A stretch of 64,000 bases of DNA. Origin: Nocardia sp. NBC_00508 (GTDB lineage Bacteria > Actinomycetota > Actinomycetes > Mycobacteriales > Mycobacteriaceae). Location: NCBI RefSeq assembly GCF_036346875.1, contig NZ_CP107852.1, positions 4,836,001 through 4,900,000 on the forward strand, in the 5' to 3' direction. Position 1 is the first letter of the stretch, and the number at the start of each line of letters is the position of its first letter. A program made the translations under genes and the position numbers. A model generated the notes under the pieces. The model was not told the DNA's origin, did no database searches, and saw nothing but the letters and a program-made list of their open reading frames with translations. Of this stretch, positions 15,626 through 23,795 are shown in pieces.

Positions 15626-16501
15626 TCAGGCCCCAGGGCGGTAGGTGCCGACGACAACCGAGGCGGTCACCTCGATACTTTCGGGCAACCGCGCCAGACG
15701 CGCGTCGTCGGCGGCCGCATGATGCGCGGAAGGGCCCATGTCCACCACGTTCGCGACATCGGCTCTGGCGAGTTTCATCGGATACTCGACCAGCGTCTGC
15801 TCGACCGGCTCGAAATGCCCGGTCATCGCGGCGTCGAGCCTGCGGTCCTTGTCCGGGTCGACGCGCACCATGTCCAGCGGCCCGACCAATTCGCCGAGGT
15901 GACGTTCGGTGGGTGTGGCGACGACGAAGCAGCCGTCCTCGGCGAGCACCCGGGCGACCTCGCCAGGATTGCGCGGCGCGAACACGGAGAGCACGCTGTC
16001 CAGCGCGCCGTCCCGAACCGGCAGCCCGCGCCACGCGTCGGCCAGCACAGACGCGGCGCGCGGATGGGCCCGAGCGCACCGCCGGACGGCCGATTTGGCC
16101 ACGTCCAGCGCGATGCCGACGGTCGGGGGAGCGGCGTCGAGCACCTGAGCTAGGTAGTAGCCCGTGCCCGCGCCGACCTCCAGCACCGGGCCGGCCGTCC
16201 GTCGCGCCGTAACGGCATGCGTCACCGCCTCGGCGATCGGGGCGAAGTGTCCCCCGGTTTGAAAGGCGGCGCGGGCATCGAGCATGGCCGCGGTGTCACC
16301 GATCATCTTGGTCGACGCGCCGGTCAGCAGGCTGACATAGCCCTGTCTGGCGACGTCGAAGCTGTGCCCGCGCCGACAGCGCAGCGCCCGATCCTGCGGT
16401 TCGAGCGCGAGCGCCGCGGCATCCTGGTGCGCCCGCATGCATTCGGGGCAGGCCAGGAGACCGGCGGCATCGGCGAGAGCCGAGTGCTCAGCTTGGGCCA
16501 C
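15626..16501 (-). CDS. 23S rRNA (guanine-N1)-methyltransferase, RlmA/TlrB family
   Basis: 291 residues. An N-terminal zinc finger is visible as CPEC (residues 18-21) and CRRGHSFD near residue 42, followed by GYVSLLTG, the hallmark of RlmA(I/II) enzymes. The SAM-binding domain has VLEVGAGTGYYLAQVL near residue 105 and the FAPRNPGEVARVL stretch near residue 173. The family methylates G745 or G748 in domain II of 23S rRNA; the G748 type influences tylosin-class macrolide binding. GTG 16501 directly follows the stop of the DUF3117 gene. Which guanine is modified cannot be told from sequence alone. Confidence 0.85.
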   Translation of the reverse strand: MAQAEHSALADAAGLLACPECMRAHQDAAALALEPQDRALRCRRGHSFDVARQGYVSLLTGASTKMIGDTAAMLDARAAFQTGGHFAPIAEAVTHAVTARRTAGPVLEVGAGTGYYLAQVLDAAPPTVGIALDVAKSAVRRCARAHPRAASVLADAWRGLPVRDGALDSVLSVFAPRNPGEVARVLAEDGCFVVATPTERHLGELVGPLDMVRVDPDKDRRLDAAMTGHFEPVEQTLVEYPMKLARADVANVVDMGPSAHHAAADDARLARLPESIEVTASVVVGTYRPGA

Positions 16502-16669
16502 TCAGCTGGTGACGCTCTTCAGCTCGTCACCGAGTGCTGCTGCCTCGTCCGGCGTGAGTTCGACGACCAGACGCCCGCCACCCTCGAGTGGAACCCGCAT
16601 AACGATTCCACGCCCTTCTTTGGTTGCCTCGAGGGGACCATCCCCGGTGCGGGGCTTCATGGCCGCCAT
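16502..16669 (-). CDS. DUF3117 small protein (Rv1211-like)
   Basis: 55 residues: it begins MAAMKPRTGDGPLEATKEG, continues RGIVMRVPLEGGGRLVVEL and ends in a TPDEAAALGDELK helix. This is the conserved actinobacterial DUF3117 protein, nearly identical to M. tuberculosis Rv1211. Function unknown. ATG 16669 follows GGAGGGAG at good spacing; a second ATG lies three codons on. It sits between tagA and the RlmA-type gene on the same strand, as in the mycobacterial tagA-Rv1211 order. Confidence 0.9.
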   Translation of the reverse strand: MAAMKPRTGDGPLEATKEGRGIVMRVPLEGGGRLVVELTPDEAAALGDELKSVTS

Positions 16670-16810
16670 CCTCTGCTCCCTCCAGATCTGCGCGGTCTGC
16701 TGCGCACTTTCTTGGAACTCCAGTTGTCACCAACCAGTGAGCTCGCCGGCGTTTGGCGAGCTACACCCGTCCCATTCTTCCCTATCGCGGATGTGGACGG
16801 ATAGCTGAGT

Positions 16811-17404
16811 TCAAAAAGTGACCGGTCGGCCCGTGTCGGGCTCAGCGCTGCCCACCCAGCAATCGGCCAGGTGATCGTCGACCATTCCGGTCGCCTGCAT
16901 CAGCGCGTACGCCGTGGTCGGGCCGACGAAACGGAACCCACGCCGTTTCAATTCTTTTGCCAGAGCTACGGATTCGGGTGTGGTCGCGGGCACGTCGGCG
17001 CCGGTGCGCGGGCGCGGGCGCGGCGGCGGGGCGAACGACCAGAGCAACTCGTCCAAGCCGATGTCGAGGTGCAGGGCGACCCGAGCGTTGGCGATGGCCG
17101 CGTCGATCTTGAGCCGGTTGCGCACGATGCCCGCGTCGGCCATCAGCCGGGCCACGTCGGCGTCGCCGAACTCCGCGACACGCTCGATCGAGAACCCGGC
17201 AAACGCCGCGCGGAAGGCCGGACGTTTGCGCAGGATGGTCAGCCAGGACAGGCCGGACTGAAACGCCTCCAGGCACAGCCGCTCGAAAAGCGCGTCGTCC
17301 CCGTGCAGCGGCTTGCCCCACTCGTAGTCGTGGTAGTCCCGGTACAGCTGGGACTCCAGCGGCCACGCACAGCGGATCAGGCCGTCCTCGGCGGGCACGG
17401 TCAT
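16811..17404 (-). CDS. tagA: DNA-3-methyladenine glycosylase I
   Basis: 197 residues. HhH-superfamily glycosylase that removes 3-methyladenine from alkylated DNA. Seen: RCAWPLESQLYRDYHDYEWG near the N-terminus (zinc-ligand and substrate-binding region), LEAFQSGLSWLTIL near residue 42, FRFVGPTTAYALMQATGMVDDH near residue 155 (split here only for length), with the His and Cys (ADCWVG) that complete the zinc site. ATG 17404 overlaps the stop of the DivIVA-domain gene by ATGA; the longer open frame upstream is that gene's shadow. Order DivIVA-tagA-DUF3117 as in M. tuberculosis. Confidence 0.92.
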   Translation of the reverse strand: MTVPAEDGLIRCAWPLESQLYRDYHDYEWGKPLHGDDALFERLCLEAFQSGLSWLTILRKRPAFRAAFAGFSIERVAEFGDADVARLMADAGIVRNRLKIDAAIANARVALHLDIGLDELLWSFAPPPRPRPRTGADVPATTPESVALAKELKRRGFRFVGPTTAYALMQATGMVDDHLADCWVGSAEPDTGRPVTF

Positions 17405-17721
17405 TTCGACTCCGGCGCGATCGGCGTCTGCCACCTCGCGGCCTGCACCTCGGCCAGCTGATGCTGCAGCTCGTCGATCCGGGCGGCCAGCCTGGTCAGC
17501 GCCCAGTCCACCTCGCCGGCCTTGTACCCCCGCAGCGCCTGCTGGAAGCGCAGCGCGCGCACGTCGGCCCCGGTGATCCCCTCGACGGGCAGCACAGTGG
17601 CCGTCGTCCCCTCCGGCAACGGGCCCAGCTCCTCGGACCGCCCGAACACCGCACTGGCGAGCAGGAACAGCACCGCGGCGACCAAGCCGACGATCAGCAC
17701 GTACAGCAGCATGGTGAGCAT
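17401..17721 (-). CDS. DivIVA-domain membrane protein (Rv1209-like)
   Basis: 106 residues. An N-terminal membrane helix (LLYVLIVGLVAAVLFLLAS) is followed by a short linker (GRSEELGPLPEGTTATVLP) and a DivIVA-like segment, ADVRALRFQQALRGYKAGEVDWAL, ending in a coiled coil. The F-x-x-x-x-R-G-Y-x-x-x-E-V-D pattern is the hallmark of the domain, which in Wag31/DivIVA senses curved membrane at growing poles. Adjacent to tagA with a 4-base overlap. Role in polar growth is inferred only from the domain. Confidence 0.88.
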   Translation of the reverse strand: MLTMLLYVLIVGLVAAVLFLLASAVFGRSEELGPLPEGTTATVLPVEGITGADVRALRFQQALRGYKAGEVDWALTRLAARIDELQHQLAEVQAARWQTPIAPESK

Positions 17722-18122
17722 AATGTGATCTTATTTGCAGTGCCTGCGGCGCTGCGAACGGGGAATGCTCGGTCTCGCTGCGCTCGAAAGCGGGCGTTGG
17801 GCCGAGTGTTACGCGGCGCGAAAACCGCAGCACCATTATGTTCACCGACTCCTCCGGTAGCTGTTTGCCAGGTGACTGCCGCTGGCGGCTTGATCGCGGA
17901 CGTGACCGTCACCGAGGCGCGAGCCGGGCCGCGAACGGCGAATGCCCGGTCTCGCTTGCCTCGAAATCGGCGGTGGGGGTCCGGTGCGGTTGCGTGAGGT
18001 GGACAACGCGGCACCGGCTCGCGGACGAGTGGGCGAAGCGCATGCGCCGTAGGCGCGAGTCTCGCCCGCTCGGACGCGAGCCATAAGGGGGCCGCGAACA
18101 CGCAGCGCAACAGGCGCTGCAA
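17722..18122. repeat. Intergenic stretch with imperfect direct repeats
   Basis: Two related segments of about 45 bp, near 17753-17800 and 17931-17978, share GCGAACGG, GAATGC, CGGTCTCGCT and CTCGAAA in the same order. Several GCTCG-type short palindromes follow. The long minus-strand frame 17694-18122 only mirrors the repeats (RDRAFAVRGPA and RDRAFPVRSAA) and is not judged a gene. The region marks one edge of the inverted block. Confidence 0.55.
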
Positions 18123-19265
18123 TTAGACAGAGCCAGAGCGGGTGGTGTCGATGCCGAGTGACATGCCCGCCAGGCCGCGGCGGCGGACCGCGAGTTTGTC
18201 GGCGACCTCGAGCAGTACCTTGGCGGCGGGGTTCTCCGGGTCGCGTAGCACGATGGGGGTGCCCTCGTCGCCTGCTTCGCGCAGCGCCTGCTCGATCGGG
18301 ATCTGGCCGAGCAGCGGGACGGTGGCGCCCACCGCGCGGGTCAGGCGGTCGGCGACGTCCTGACCTCCGCCGGAGCCGTACAGGTCCATCCGGGTGCCGT
18401 CCGGCAAGTCCAGCCAGGACATGTTCTCCACCACGCCGGCAATGCGCTGGCGGGTCTGCAGCGCGATGGCGCCCGCCCGCTCGGCCACCTCGGCGGCGGC
18501 GGGCTGCGGGGTAGTGACGACCAGGATCTCCGCGCCCGGGATCAGCTGCGCGATGGAGATGGCGACGTCCCCGGTGCCCGGCGGGAGGTCGAGCAGCAGG
18601 ATGTCCAGATCGCCCCAGAACACGTCGGCGAGGAACTGCTGCAAGGCCCGGTGCAGCATCGGGCCGCGCCACACCACGGGAGTATTGCCCTTGGTGAACT
18701 GCGCGATGGAGATCATCTTCACATCGTGCGCGACAGGCGGCATGATCATCCGCTCGACCTGCGTCGGCCTGGCATCGGTGCCGAGCATGCGCGGGATGGA
18801 GTGGCCGTAGATGTCCGCGTCCAGCACGCCGACCGACAAGCCGCGTGCGGCCATGGCGGCGGCGAGGTTCACCGTGACGCTGGATTTCCCGACCCCGCCC
18901 TTGCCGGAGGCGACCGCATAGACGCGGGTCAGCGAGCCGGGCTGGGCGAACGGGATGACCGGATCGGCCGAGTCGCCGCGCAGCTGCTTGCGCAGCGCGG
19001 TGCGCTGCTCGTCGCTCATCACGTCGAGATCGACGGTCACCGCGCCCACGCCGGGCACGTCGGCGATGGCCTTGGTGACCCGCTGGGTGATCTCGGTGCG
19101 TAGCGGGCAACCCGCCGTCGTCAGGTAGATCTCCACGTGGATATCGCTGTCGGCGCCGATCACGACGCTTTTCACCATGCCCAGCTCGGTGATCGGCTTG
19201 CGGATCTCCGGGTCGTCGACCTTCGCGAGGGCACCCCGCACATCCGATTCCGTGACTACTGGCAT
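18123..19265 (-). CDS. mrp: Mrp/NBP35-family iron-sulfur cluster carrier ATPase
   Basis: 380 residues. An N-terminal DUF59/MIP18 domain (DPEIRKPITELGMVKSVVI; CPLRTEI) is followed by a P-loop NTPase with the deviant Walker A GKGGVGKSSVTVNLAA near residue 117, VLDADIYGHSIPRMLG, and LLDLPPGTGDVAIS. The family binds and transfers [4Fe-4S] clusters. The C-terminal CxxC found in many homologues is not visible here (ENMSWLDLPDG region has no Cys), which is common in actinobacterial Mrp proteins and makes cluster ligation uncertain. Start ATG 19265. Confidence 0.92.
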   Translation of the reverse strand: MPVVTESDVRGALAKVDDPEIRKPITELGMVKSVVIGADSDIHVEIYLTTAGCPLRTEITQRVTKAIADVPGVGAVTVDLDVMSDEQRTALRKQLRGDSADPVIPFAQPGSLTRVYAVASGKGGVGKSSVTVNLAAAMAARGLSVGVLDADIYGHSIPRMLGTDARPTQVERMIMPPVAHDVKMISIAQFTKGNTPVVWRGPMLHRALQQFLADVFWGDLDILLLDLPPGTGDVAISIAQLIPGAEILVVTTPQPAAAEVAERAGAIALQTRQRIAGVVENMSWLDLPDGTRMDLYGSGGGQDVADRLTRAVGATVPLLGQIPIEQALREAGDEGTPIVLRDPENPAAKVLLEVADKLAVRRRGLAGMSLGIDTTRSGSV

Positions 19266-19284
19266 GGCAGGAATTTTAGGCGTG

Positions 19285-20148
19285 TCAAATTTTCGGCACG
19301 TCTCCGGCCCAGGGTGCGGCCCCGGTGTTGTAGGAGGTCGCCCAGGACATGACGTTGGCGACGTAGGCCATGGAGTGGTTGTAACGCAGGATCGCCTTGG
19401 ACCGCTGAGCCGGATCGCGCATGTTCAGACCGCCGTCACACAGGTATCGCCCTGCGGTCAGCGCCGCGTCGAAGAGGTTCTGCGGATCGGCGATGCCGTC
19501 GGAGTTGCCGTCGGCCGCGTAGCGCTTCCAGGTTTGCGGCAGGAACTGCATCGGGCCGATGGCACGGTCGTAGCCGGCCAGGCCGTCCAGGGCGCCGTCG
19601 TCGGAGTCGTTGATGACCTGGTTCCCTGTCAGCGAGCCGTCGAGCACCGGGCCGTAAACCGGGCTGAGCGGGTTGCCGTCGAGATCGGCTTTGCCGCCGA
19701 AGGCGTGCGTCGACTCGACCCGCCCGATGCCCGCCAGCAGCGACCACGGCATCCCGCACACCGGATTCTCCGCGGCCAGAACGCGTTCCGCGTTCTGGTA
19801 AGCCGCGACGGCCACACCGGGAACGCCCATCGGCCCTGCGGGCAACGCGGCGCGTTGCCGACCGCTCGGCAGTGCAACGGCTTTCACCACCGGCGTCGCG
19901 GTGGGCGCGGCCTTCGCCATTGCGTGAGCGGTGAATTCGGTGGCGGCGAGCGGCTCCGCGGTCTGCGGCCTGGCCCCGTACGCGACTTGATCGTCTTCGG
20001 GTGTCTGGACCGCGACTGCGAGGGGAGCCATGTCGCCGACATCGGAGGCGGACGTGACGGTCACGAGCCCAGCGGGAACCAGTCCGGTCAATGCGATAAC
20101 GGAACTCCGCCTGACGGTGGCAGGTGGCTGTTTTCGGTGACGCCCCAC
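19285..20148 (-). CDS. Secreted lytic transglycosylase (copy 1)
   Basis: 287 residues. A basic N-terminus and hydrophobic stretch (SSVIALTGLVPAGLVTVTSA) form a signal peptide. The catalytic domain has SLLAGIGRVESTHAFGGK with the general-acid Glu, AIGPMQFLPQTWKRYAADGN, DPQNLFDAALTAGRYLCDGG and ILRYNHSMAYVANVM, the pattern of actinobacterial murein transglycosylases (SLT/MltB-like, Rv1230c type). It cleaves peptidoglycan with anhydro-sugar formation during growth. GTG start at 20148. A tandem paralogue lies immediately upstream at 20261-21721. Confidence 0.88.
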   Translation of the reverse strand: MGRHRKQPPATVRRSSVIALTGLVPAGLVTVTSASDVGDMAPLAVAVQTPEDDQVAYGARPQTAEPLAATEFTAHAMAKAAPTATPVVKAVALPSGRQRAALPAGPMGVPGVAVAAYQNAERVLAAENPVCGMPWSLLAGIGRVESTHAFGGKADLDGNPLSPVYGPVLDGSLTGNQVINDSDDGALDGLAGYDRAIGPMQFLPQTWKRYAADGNSDGIADPQNLFDAALTAGRYLCDGGLNMRDPAQRSKAILRYNHSMAYVANVMSWATSYNTGAAPWAGDVPKI

Positions 20149-20260
20149 GGTGTGGTGACCCTCCCATGGCTCGCTGTGAGCCCTTCGTTATAGATGAGAG
20201 GAAGGTTACCGTATCCGAGATCTTTTTGTTACTGCTTCGTGATCTGATAGCAGGTTTGAA

Positions 20261-21721
20261 TCACTGTTGAGGCGCGGGCGGTCCGGGGAGGGGGATGACG
20301 ATGCCGAAGGGCAGGGTGATGGCTGGTTGAGGTGCGGGTGGTGCGGGTTCGGCGGCTGCTTCCGGTTCGGGGGTGACAGGTTCGGTGTTGCTGCGGGGCG
20401 CGGCCTCATGTCCGGGTGTGCCCGGCGCGGCGTGGGTGGCTGCGCCCGGCGCGGGGTCGTGTCCGGGTGCCCAGAGAGCGGGTGCGGCGCGGCGGGTACC
20501 CGGTGGGGTGCAAGCAGCGGCCTGCGGGTCAACAGGAGCGGGTTGCCCGGCGGTCCCGGCTGCGCCCGCATCGCCGGGACGGCGGGCAGCCTCGGGATCG
20601 GCCGGGCCGGGTAGCTGCCCGGGTGCGGGGCCGTAGGGCTCCGCCGGAGCCAGCGGTTGCGGCTGAATCCCGGGCCGCCCCACCCGCGGCATCGGCGCGG
20701 GAACCGGCTGTACCACACACGGATCCAGCGGCACCGGCACCGGTGGCGGGGCCGGGCAGAAGATCCCACACGGAATCGGCGGCAGACCAGGAATCTTGAT
20801 CATCACCGGCGGCGGAGGCGGCACGGGACGCGGCTGCCGCGGCGGCTGCTCCACCCTCGGGTAAACGGTCGCGGTCATCTCCGACGACGGCGGCACCGTC
20901 CCCGACACCCCCGGCGGAACCACCCCCGGCGCCAACGGCACCGGCCGCGGCCCACCCCCACTCCGGTACGCCGCCGACCAACTCAGCACATTCCCCGCAT
21001 ACGCCATCGAATTGTTGTACCGCAACACCGCCCGCAACTCCTGCCCCGAATCCCGCAGATCCAACCCCCCCGAACACAAATACTTCCCCGCCGCCAACGC
21101 CGCATCGAACACATTATGCGGATCAGCCACCCCATCCCCGTTCCCATCAGCCGCATACACCCCCCACGTCCCCGGCAAGAACTGCATCGGACCCACCGCC
21201 CGCACAAACCCCCCATCCCCCGACCGGATCACCTCATTACCCGGCAGACTCCCATCCAACGCCGGACCGAAAATCGGCGCCACCGCCGTCCCCGCCGCAT
21301 CCGTCCGCCCACCCCGCGCATGCCCCGACTCCACCCGCCCGATCCCCGCCAACAAACTCCACGACAACCCACACCCCGGCACCGAAGACCCCAACGCCAA
21401 CTCCGCATTCCGATACGCCGCCAACACCACCTCCGGAATCCCCAACACACCCCCCACCCCCGGCAACGAAAACTCCCGCCCCCCAACCCCACCCAACCCC
21501 ACCCGACCCGACCCCGGCGACACCGCCCGCAACCGCCGCGGACCCTCCGCCACCACCGGCAACAACCCCACCACCCCCGACCCACCCGCCACCACACCCG
21601 CACCCGCCGACGTCAACACACCCGGCGCCCGCACCCCCGGCACCGACTGCACCCCCGAACTACTCACCACCACACCAGCAACAACCAAAGCCGAGACCGT
21701 TATCGGAGCAGAAACACGCAT
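20261..21721 (-). CDS. Secreted lytic transglycosylase with Pro-rich tail (copy 2), unusual codon usage
   Basis: About 486 residues from ATG 21721 (ATG 21769 is an in-frame alternative). An N-terminal export signal (ITVSALVVAGVVVSSSG) and a Gly/Val linker precede the transglycosylase domain: LLAGIGRVESGHARGG (catalytic Glu), AVGPMQFLPGTWGVYAADGN, HNVFDAALAAGKYLCSGG, LRYNNSMAYAGNVL. The C-terminal 200 residues are Pro/Ala-rich and probably span or anchor in the wall. Codons in roughly 20900-21700 end mostly in G or T and rarely in C (for example GTG GTG GGG TTG TTG), unlike every neighbour, so the plus strand looks almost pure C/A. The paralogue at 19285 lacks both the tail and the codon bias. 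Confidence 0.85.
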   Translation of the reverse strand: MRVSAPITVSALVVAGVVVSSSGVQSVPGVRAPGVLTSAGAGVVAGGSGVVGLLPVVAEGPRRLRAVSPGSGRVGLGGVGGREFSLPGVGGVLGIPEVVLAAYRNAELALGSSVPGCGLSWSLLAGIGRVESGHARGGRTDAAGTAVAPIFGPALDGSLPGNEVIRSGDGGFVRAVGPMQFLPGTWGVYAADGNGDGVADPHNVFDAALAAGKYLCSGGLDLRDSGQELRAVLRYNNSMAYAGNVLSWSAAYRSGGGPRPVPLAPGVVPPGVSGTVPPSSEMTATVYPRVEQPPRQPRPVPPPPPVMIKIPGLPPIPCGIFCPAPPPVPVPLDPCVVQPVPAPMPRVGRPGIQPQPLAPAEPYGPAPGQLPGPADPEAARRPGDAGAAGTAGQPAPVDPQAAACTPPGTRRAAPALWAPGHDPAPGAATHAAPGTPGHEAAPRSNTEPVTPEPEAAAEPAPPAPQPAITLPFGIVIPLPGPPAPQQ

Positions 21722-21786
21722 ACGGCCACACCCAATCCTCGACGTCACGGGAGCGGTTGTCCGGGGCATCCCCTGCCCGGGTCGCT

Positions 21787-21804
21787 CTGGACAACGTTGT
21801 CCAG
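21787..21804. promoter_or_regulatory. Perfect 18-bp palindrome upstream of the second transglycosylase
   Basis: CTGGACAACGTTGTCCAG is fully self-complementary. It lies 18 bp upstream of ATG 21769 and 66 bp upstream of ATG 21721; a related half-site GGTTGTCCGG occurs at about 21755. Candidate operator or dyad for a dimeric regulator; the regulator is unknown. Confidence 0.55.
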
Positions 21805-21841
21805 GTTACCCACCGGTCAGGTCGTTGTCGGGTATTTCCGG

Positions 21842-22456
21842 TCAATCATCGGTTACCGGCGGTGAAGCCGGTGTCGGAACAGACTTTCGGCCGGGGCTTT
21901 TCTGGCGGCCGGTCTTTCCGGTTCCTTCCGCGTGAATCTCGCTTTCCGAGGATTCCGCGGAATCGATCCGGTTCAGAATTCCTTTCATTTCTTCCAATTC
22001 GCGGCGCAGGTAATCACGCGTGACCACCTCACCGACCGCCAAGCGCAACGCCGCGAGCTCCCGGGCCAGAAACTCGGTGTCCGCCTTGGTCTGAGCGGCC
22101 CGCATCCGGTCCTCCTCCAGGGCGACGCGGTCCCGGTTGTCCTGGCGGTTCTGCGCGAGCAGGATCAGCGGCGCGGCGTACGCGGCCTGGGTAGAGAAGG
22201 CCAGATTCAACAGAATGAACGGATACGGGTCCCACCGCAGCCTGACCGCGAAGACGTTCAAGAGAATCCAGACCACCACCAGGATCGTCTGGACCGCCAG
22301 ATACCGTCCCGTGCCCAGGAACCGCGCCACCCGCTCGCTGCTGCGGGCCATCGCTTCGGCGTCCCACTCCAACCTGAACCGGCTTTCCACCGGGGTCTCC
22401 AGGCGTTGGCGGGCCCTGCTGTAGCCGAGCCGCGTGCCGGTGTCGCTCTCGGTCAT
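21842..22456 (-). CDS. DUF1003 membrane protein
   Basis: 204 residues. Two membrane helices (YLAVQTILVVVWILLNVFAV and ILLNLAFSTQAAYAAPLIL) frame the conserved R-W-D-P-Y-P-F-I-L-L-N-L-x-F-S motif of DUF1003, followed by NRQDNRDR, then a cytoplasmic coiled coil (ELAALRLAVGEVVTRDYLRRELEEMKG in two parts) and a disordered tail. Function unknown. Its ATG overlaps the stop of the MgtE-N/CBS gene (ATGA), the Rv1231c-Rv1232c arrangement, so a joint role in ion homeostasis is a reasonable guess. Confidence 0.88.
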   Translation of the reverse strand: MTESDTGTRLGYSRARQRLETPVESRFRLEWDAEAMARSSERVARFLGTGRYLAVQTILVVVWILLNVFAVRLRWDPYPFILLNLAFSTQAAYAAPLILLAQNRQDNRDRVALEEDRMRAAQTKADTEFLARELAALRLAVGEVVTRDYLRRELEEMKGILNRIDSAESSESEIHAEGTGKTGRQKSPGRKSVPTPASPPVTDD

Positions 22457-23733
22457 GCCCGGCCCCTCTCGTCGTTGGCTTCCTGATCACGCCAGTCCTC
22501 GGGCAGAAGGTGGTCGAGCACGTCGTCGACGCTGACCGCGCCGAGCAGATGGTTCTCCTCGTCCACCACCGGCCCGCAGACCAGGTTGTAGGTCGCGAAG
22601 TAGCGGGTCACCGCGGCCAGCGGGAGTTCGGGGCGCAGCGGCGACAGGTCGGTGTCGAGAATGCCGCCGACCAGATGGGCGGGTGGCTCGCGCAGCAACT
22701 GCTGGATGTGCACCGAACCGAGATAGCGCCCGGTCGGCGTCGCGGTGGGCGGACGGACCACGAACACCATGGAGGCCAGCGCCGGGGTGAGGTCGGGGTT
22801 GCGCACCCGCGCCAGCGCCTCGGCCACCGTCGTGGACGGCGTCAGGATGACCGGCTTCGGTGTCATCAAACCGCCCGCGCTGTAGGGGGAGTGTTCGAGC
22901 AGCCTGCGGACCGGCTCGGACTCCTGCGGATCCATCAGGGCGAGCAGCGATTCGGCCTCGCTTTCGGGCAGTTCGCCCAGCAGGTCGGCGGCGTCGTCGG
23001 GGTCCATCGCCTCCAGCACGTCCGCGGCTCTGCGCACCTCCAAGTGGCTGAGCAGCTCGACCTGCTCGTCGTCGGGCAGCTCCTGCACCACGTCGGCGAG
23101 GCGTTCGTCGTCCAGCGCGACGGCGACTTCGACGCGCCGCTTCTCCGGCAGCTCACGCAACATCTGGGCGACGTCGGCCGCGCGCATCCCCTCGAACTGT
23201 TCCAGCAGCTGGGTGACGTCCTGTCCGGGCTTGCCGATCTCATAGGGGGTCAGGCCGGAGACCCTGGTCCAGTCGACCACGTGCACGGTGCGCCTGCGTC
23301 CGAGCCTGCGGTGCCCGCGCACCGCGAGTCGGGTGACCAGCCAGTCCCTGCTGCGGGTCTGTTCGATGCCGAGATCGACCACGTGCACGTCCACGCCCAC
23401 CAGATCCGGCAGGTCCGGGTCCTGCACCCGCACTACCGAATCCGCGATCTGCGCCAAGGCGAGCAGCTCGCCGGGCCGCTGGGTGAATCGCCGCAGGCTG
23501 ACCGTCCCGGTGTTCAGCGTGACCATGCCGGGCTCGATCGCGGTGACCCGCAGGATCGGTACGAAAATGCGCCGCCGGGTCGGCAATTCGACGACGAGTC
23601 CGTGCACGCGCGGTTGCTGGCGGTCGTAGCGGATGGCCACGACCACGTCGCGGATCCGGCCGATAGACTCGCCGTCCGGTCCCAGCACCACCAGGCCGGC
23701 CAGCCTGGCGACGTACACCCTGGTTGCTGCCAT
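22453..23733 (-). CDS. PRC-barrel, MgtE-N and CBS domain protein (Rv1232c-like)
   Basis: 426 residues. Residues 1-90 contain a PRC-barrel-like segment (LVVLGPDGESIGRIRDVVVAI). Residues 180-300 form an MgtE N-domain superhelix with ADVAQMLRELPEKRR, LPDDEQVELLSHL and EAMDPDDAADLLGELPE. Two CBS motifs follow (LIMTPKPV-like GLMTPKPVILTPSTTVAEAL; ISVDDVLDHLLPED). No transmembrane part is present, so this is a soluble MgtE-like regulator and not a channel. It is expected to sense Mg2+ or adenine nucleotides. It is coupled to the DUF1003 membrane protein, a possible partner. Confidence 0.87.
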   Translation of the reverse strand: MAATRVYVARLAGLVVLGPDGESIGRIRDVVVAIRYDRQQPRVHGLVVELPTRRRIFVPILRVTAIEPGMVTLNTGTVSLRRFTQRPGELLALAQIADSVVRVQDPDLPDLVGVDVHVVDLGIEQTRSRDWLVTRLAVRGHRRLGRRRTVHVVDWTRVSGLTPYEIGKPGQDVTQLLEQFEGMRAADVAQMLRELPEKRRVEVAVALDDERLADVVQELPDDEQVELLSHLEVRRAADVLEAMDPDDAADLLGELPESEAESLLALMDPQESEPVRRLLEHSPYSAGGLMTPKPVILTPSTTVAEALARVRNPDLTPALASMVFVVRPPTATPTGRYLGSVHIQQLLREPPAHLVGGILDTDLSPLRPELPLAAVTRYFATYNLVCGPVVDEENHLLGAVSVDDVLDHLLPEDWRDQEANDERGRA

Positions 23734-23795
23734 GCTGCCAGGCTAGAGGTTCGCGGGCGGGTGCCCGACCCGCGCCACGATCGACGGGAGTGATC

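Noticed and set aside
20657..21865. 402-residue plus-strand frame antisense to the second transglycosylase
   Set aside because: Consists almost wholly of Pro, Arg, His and Thr, a by-product of the skewed base composition of the opposite gene.
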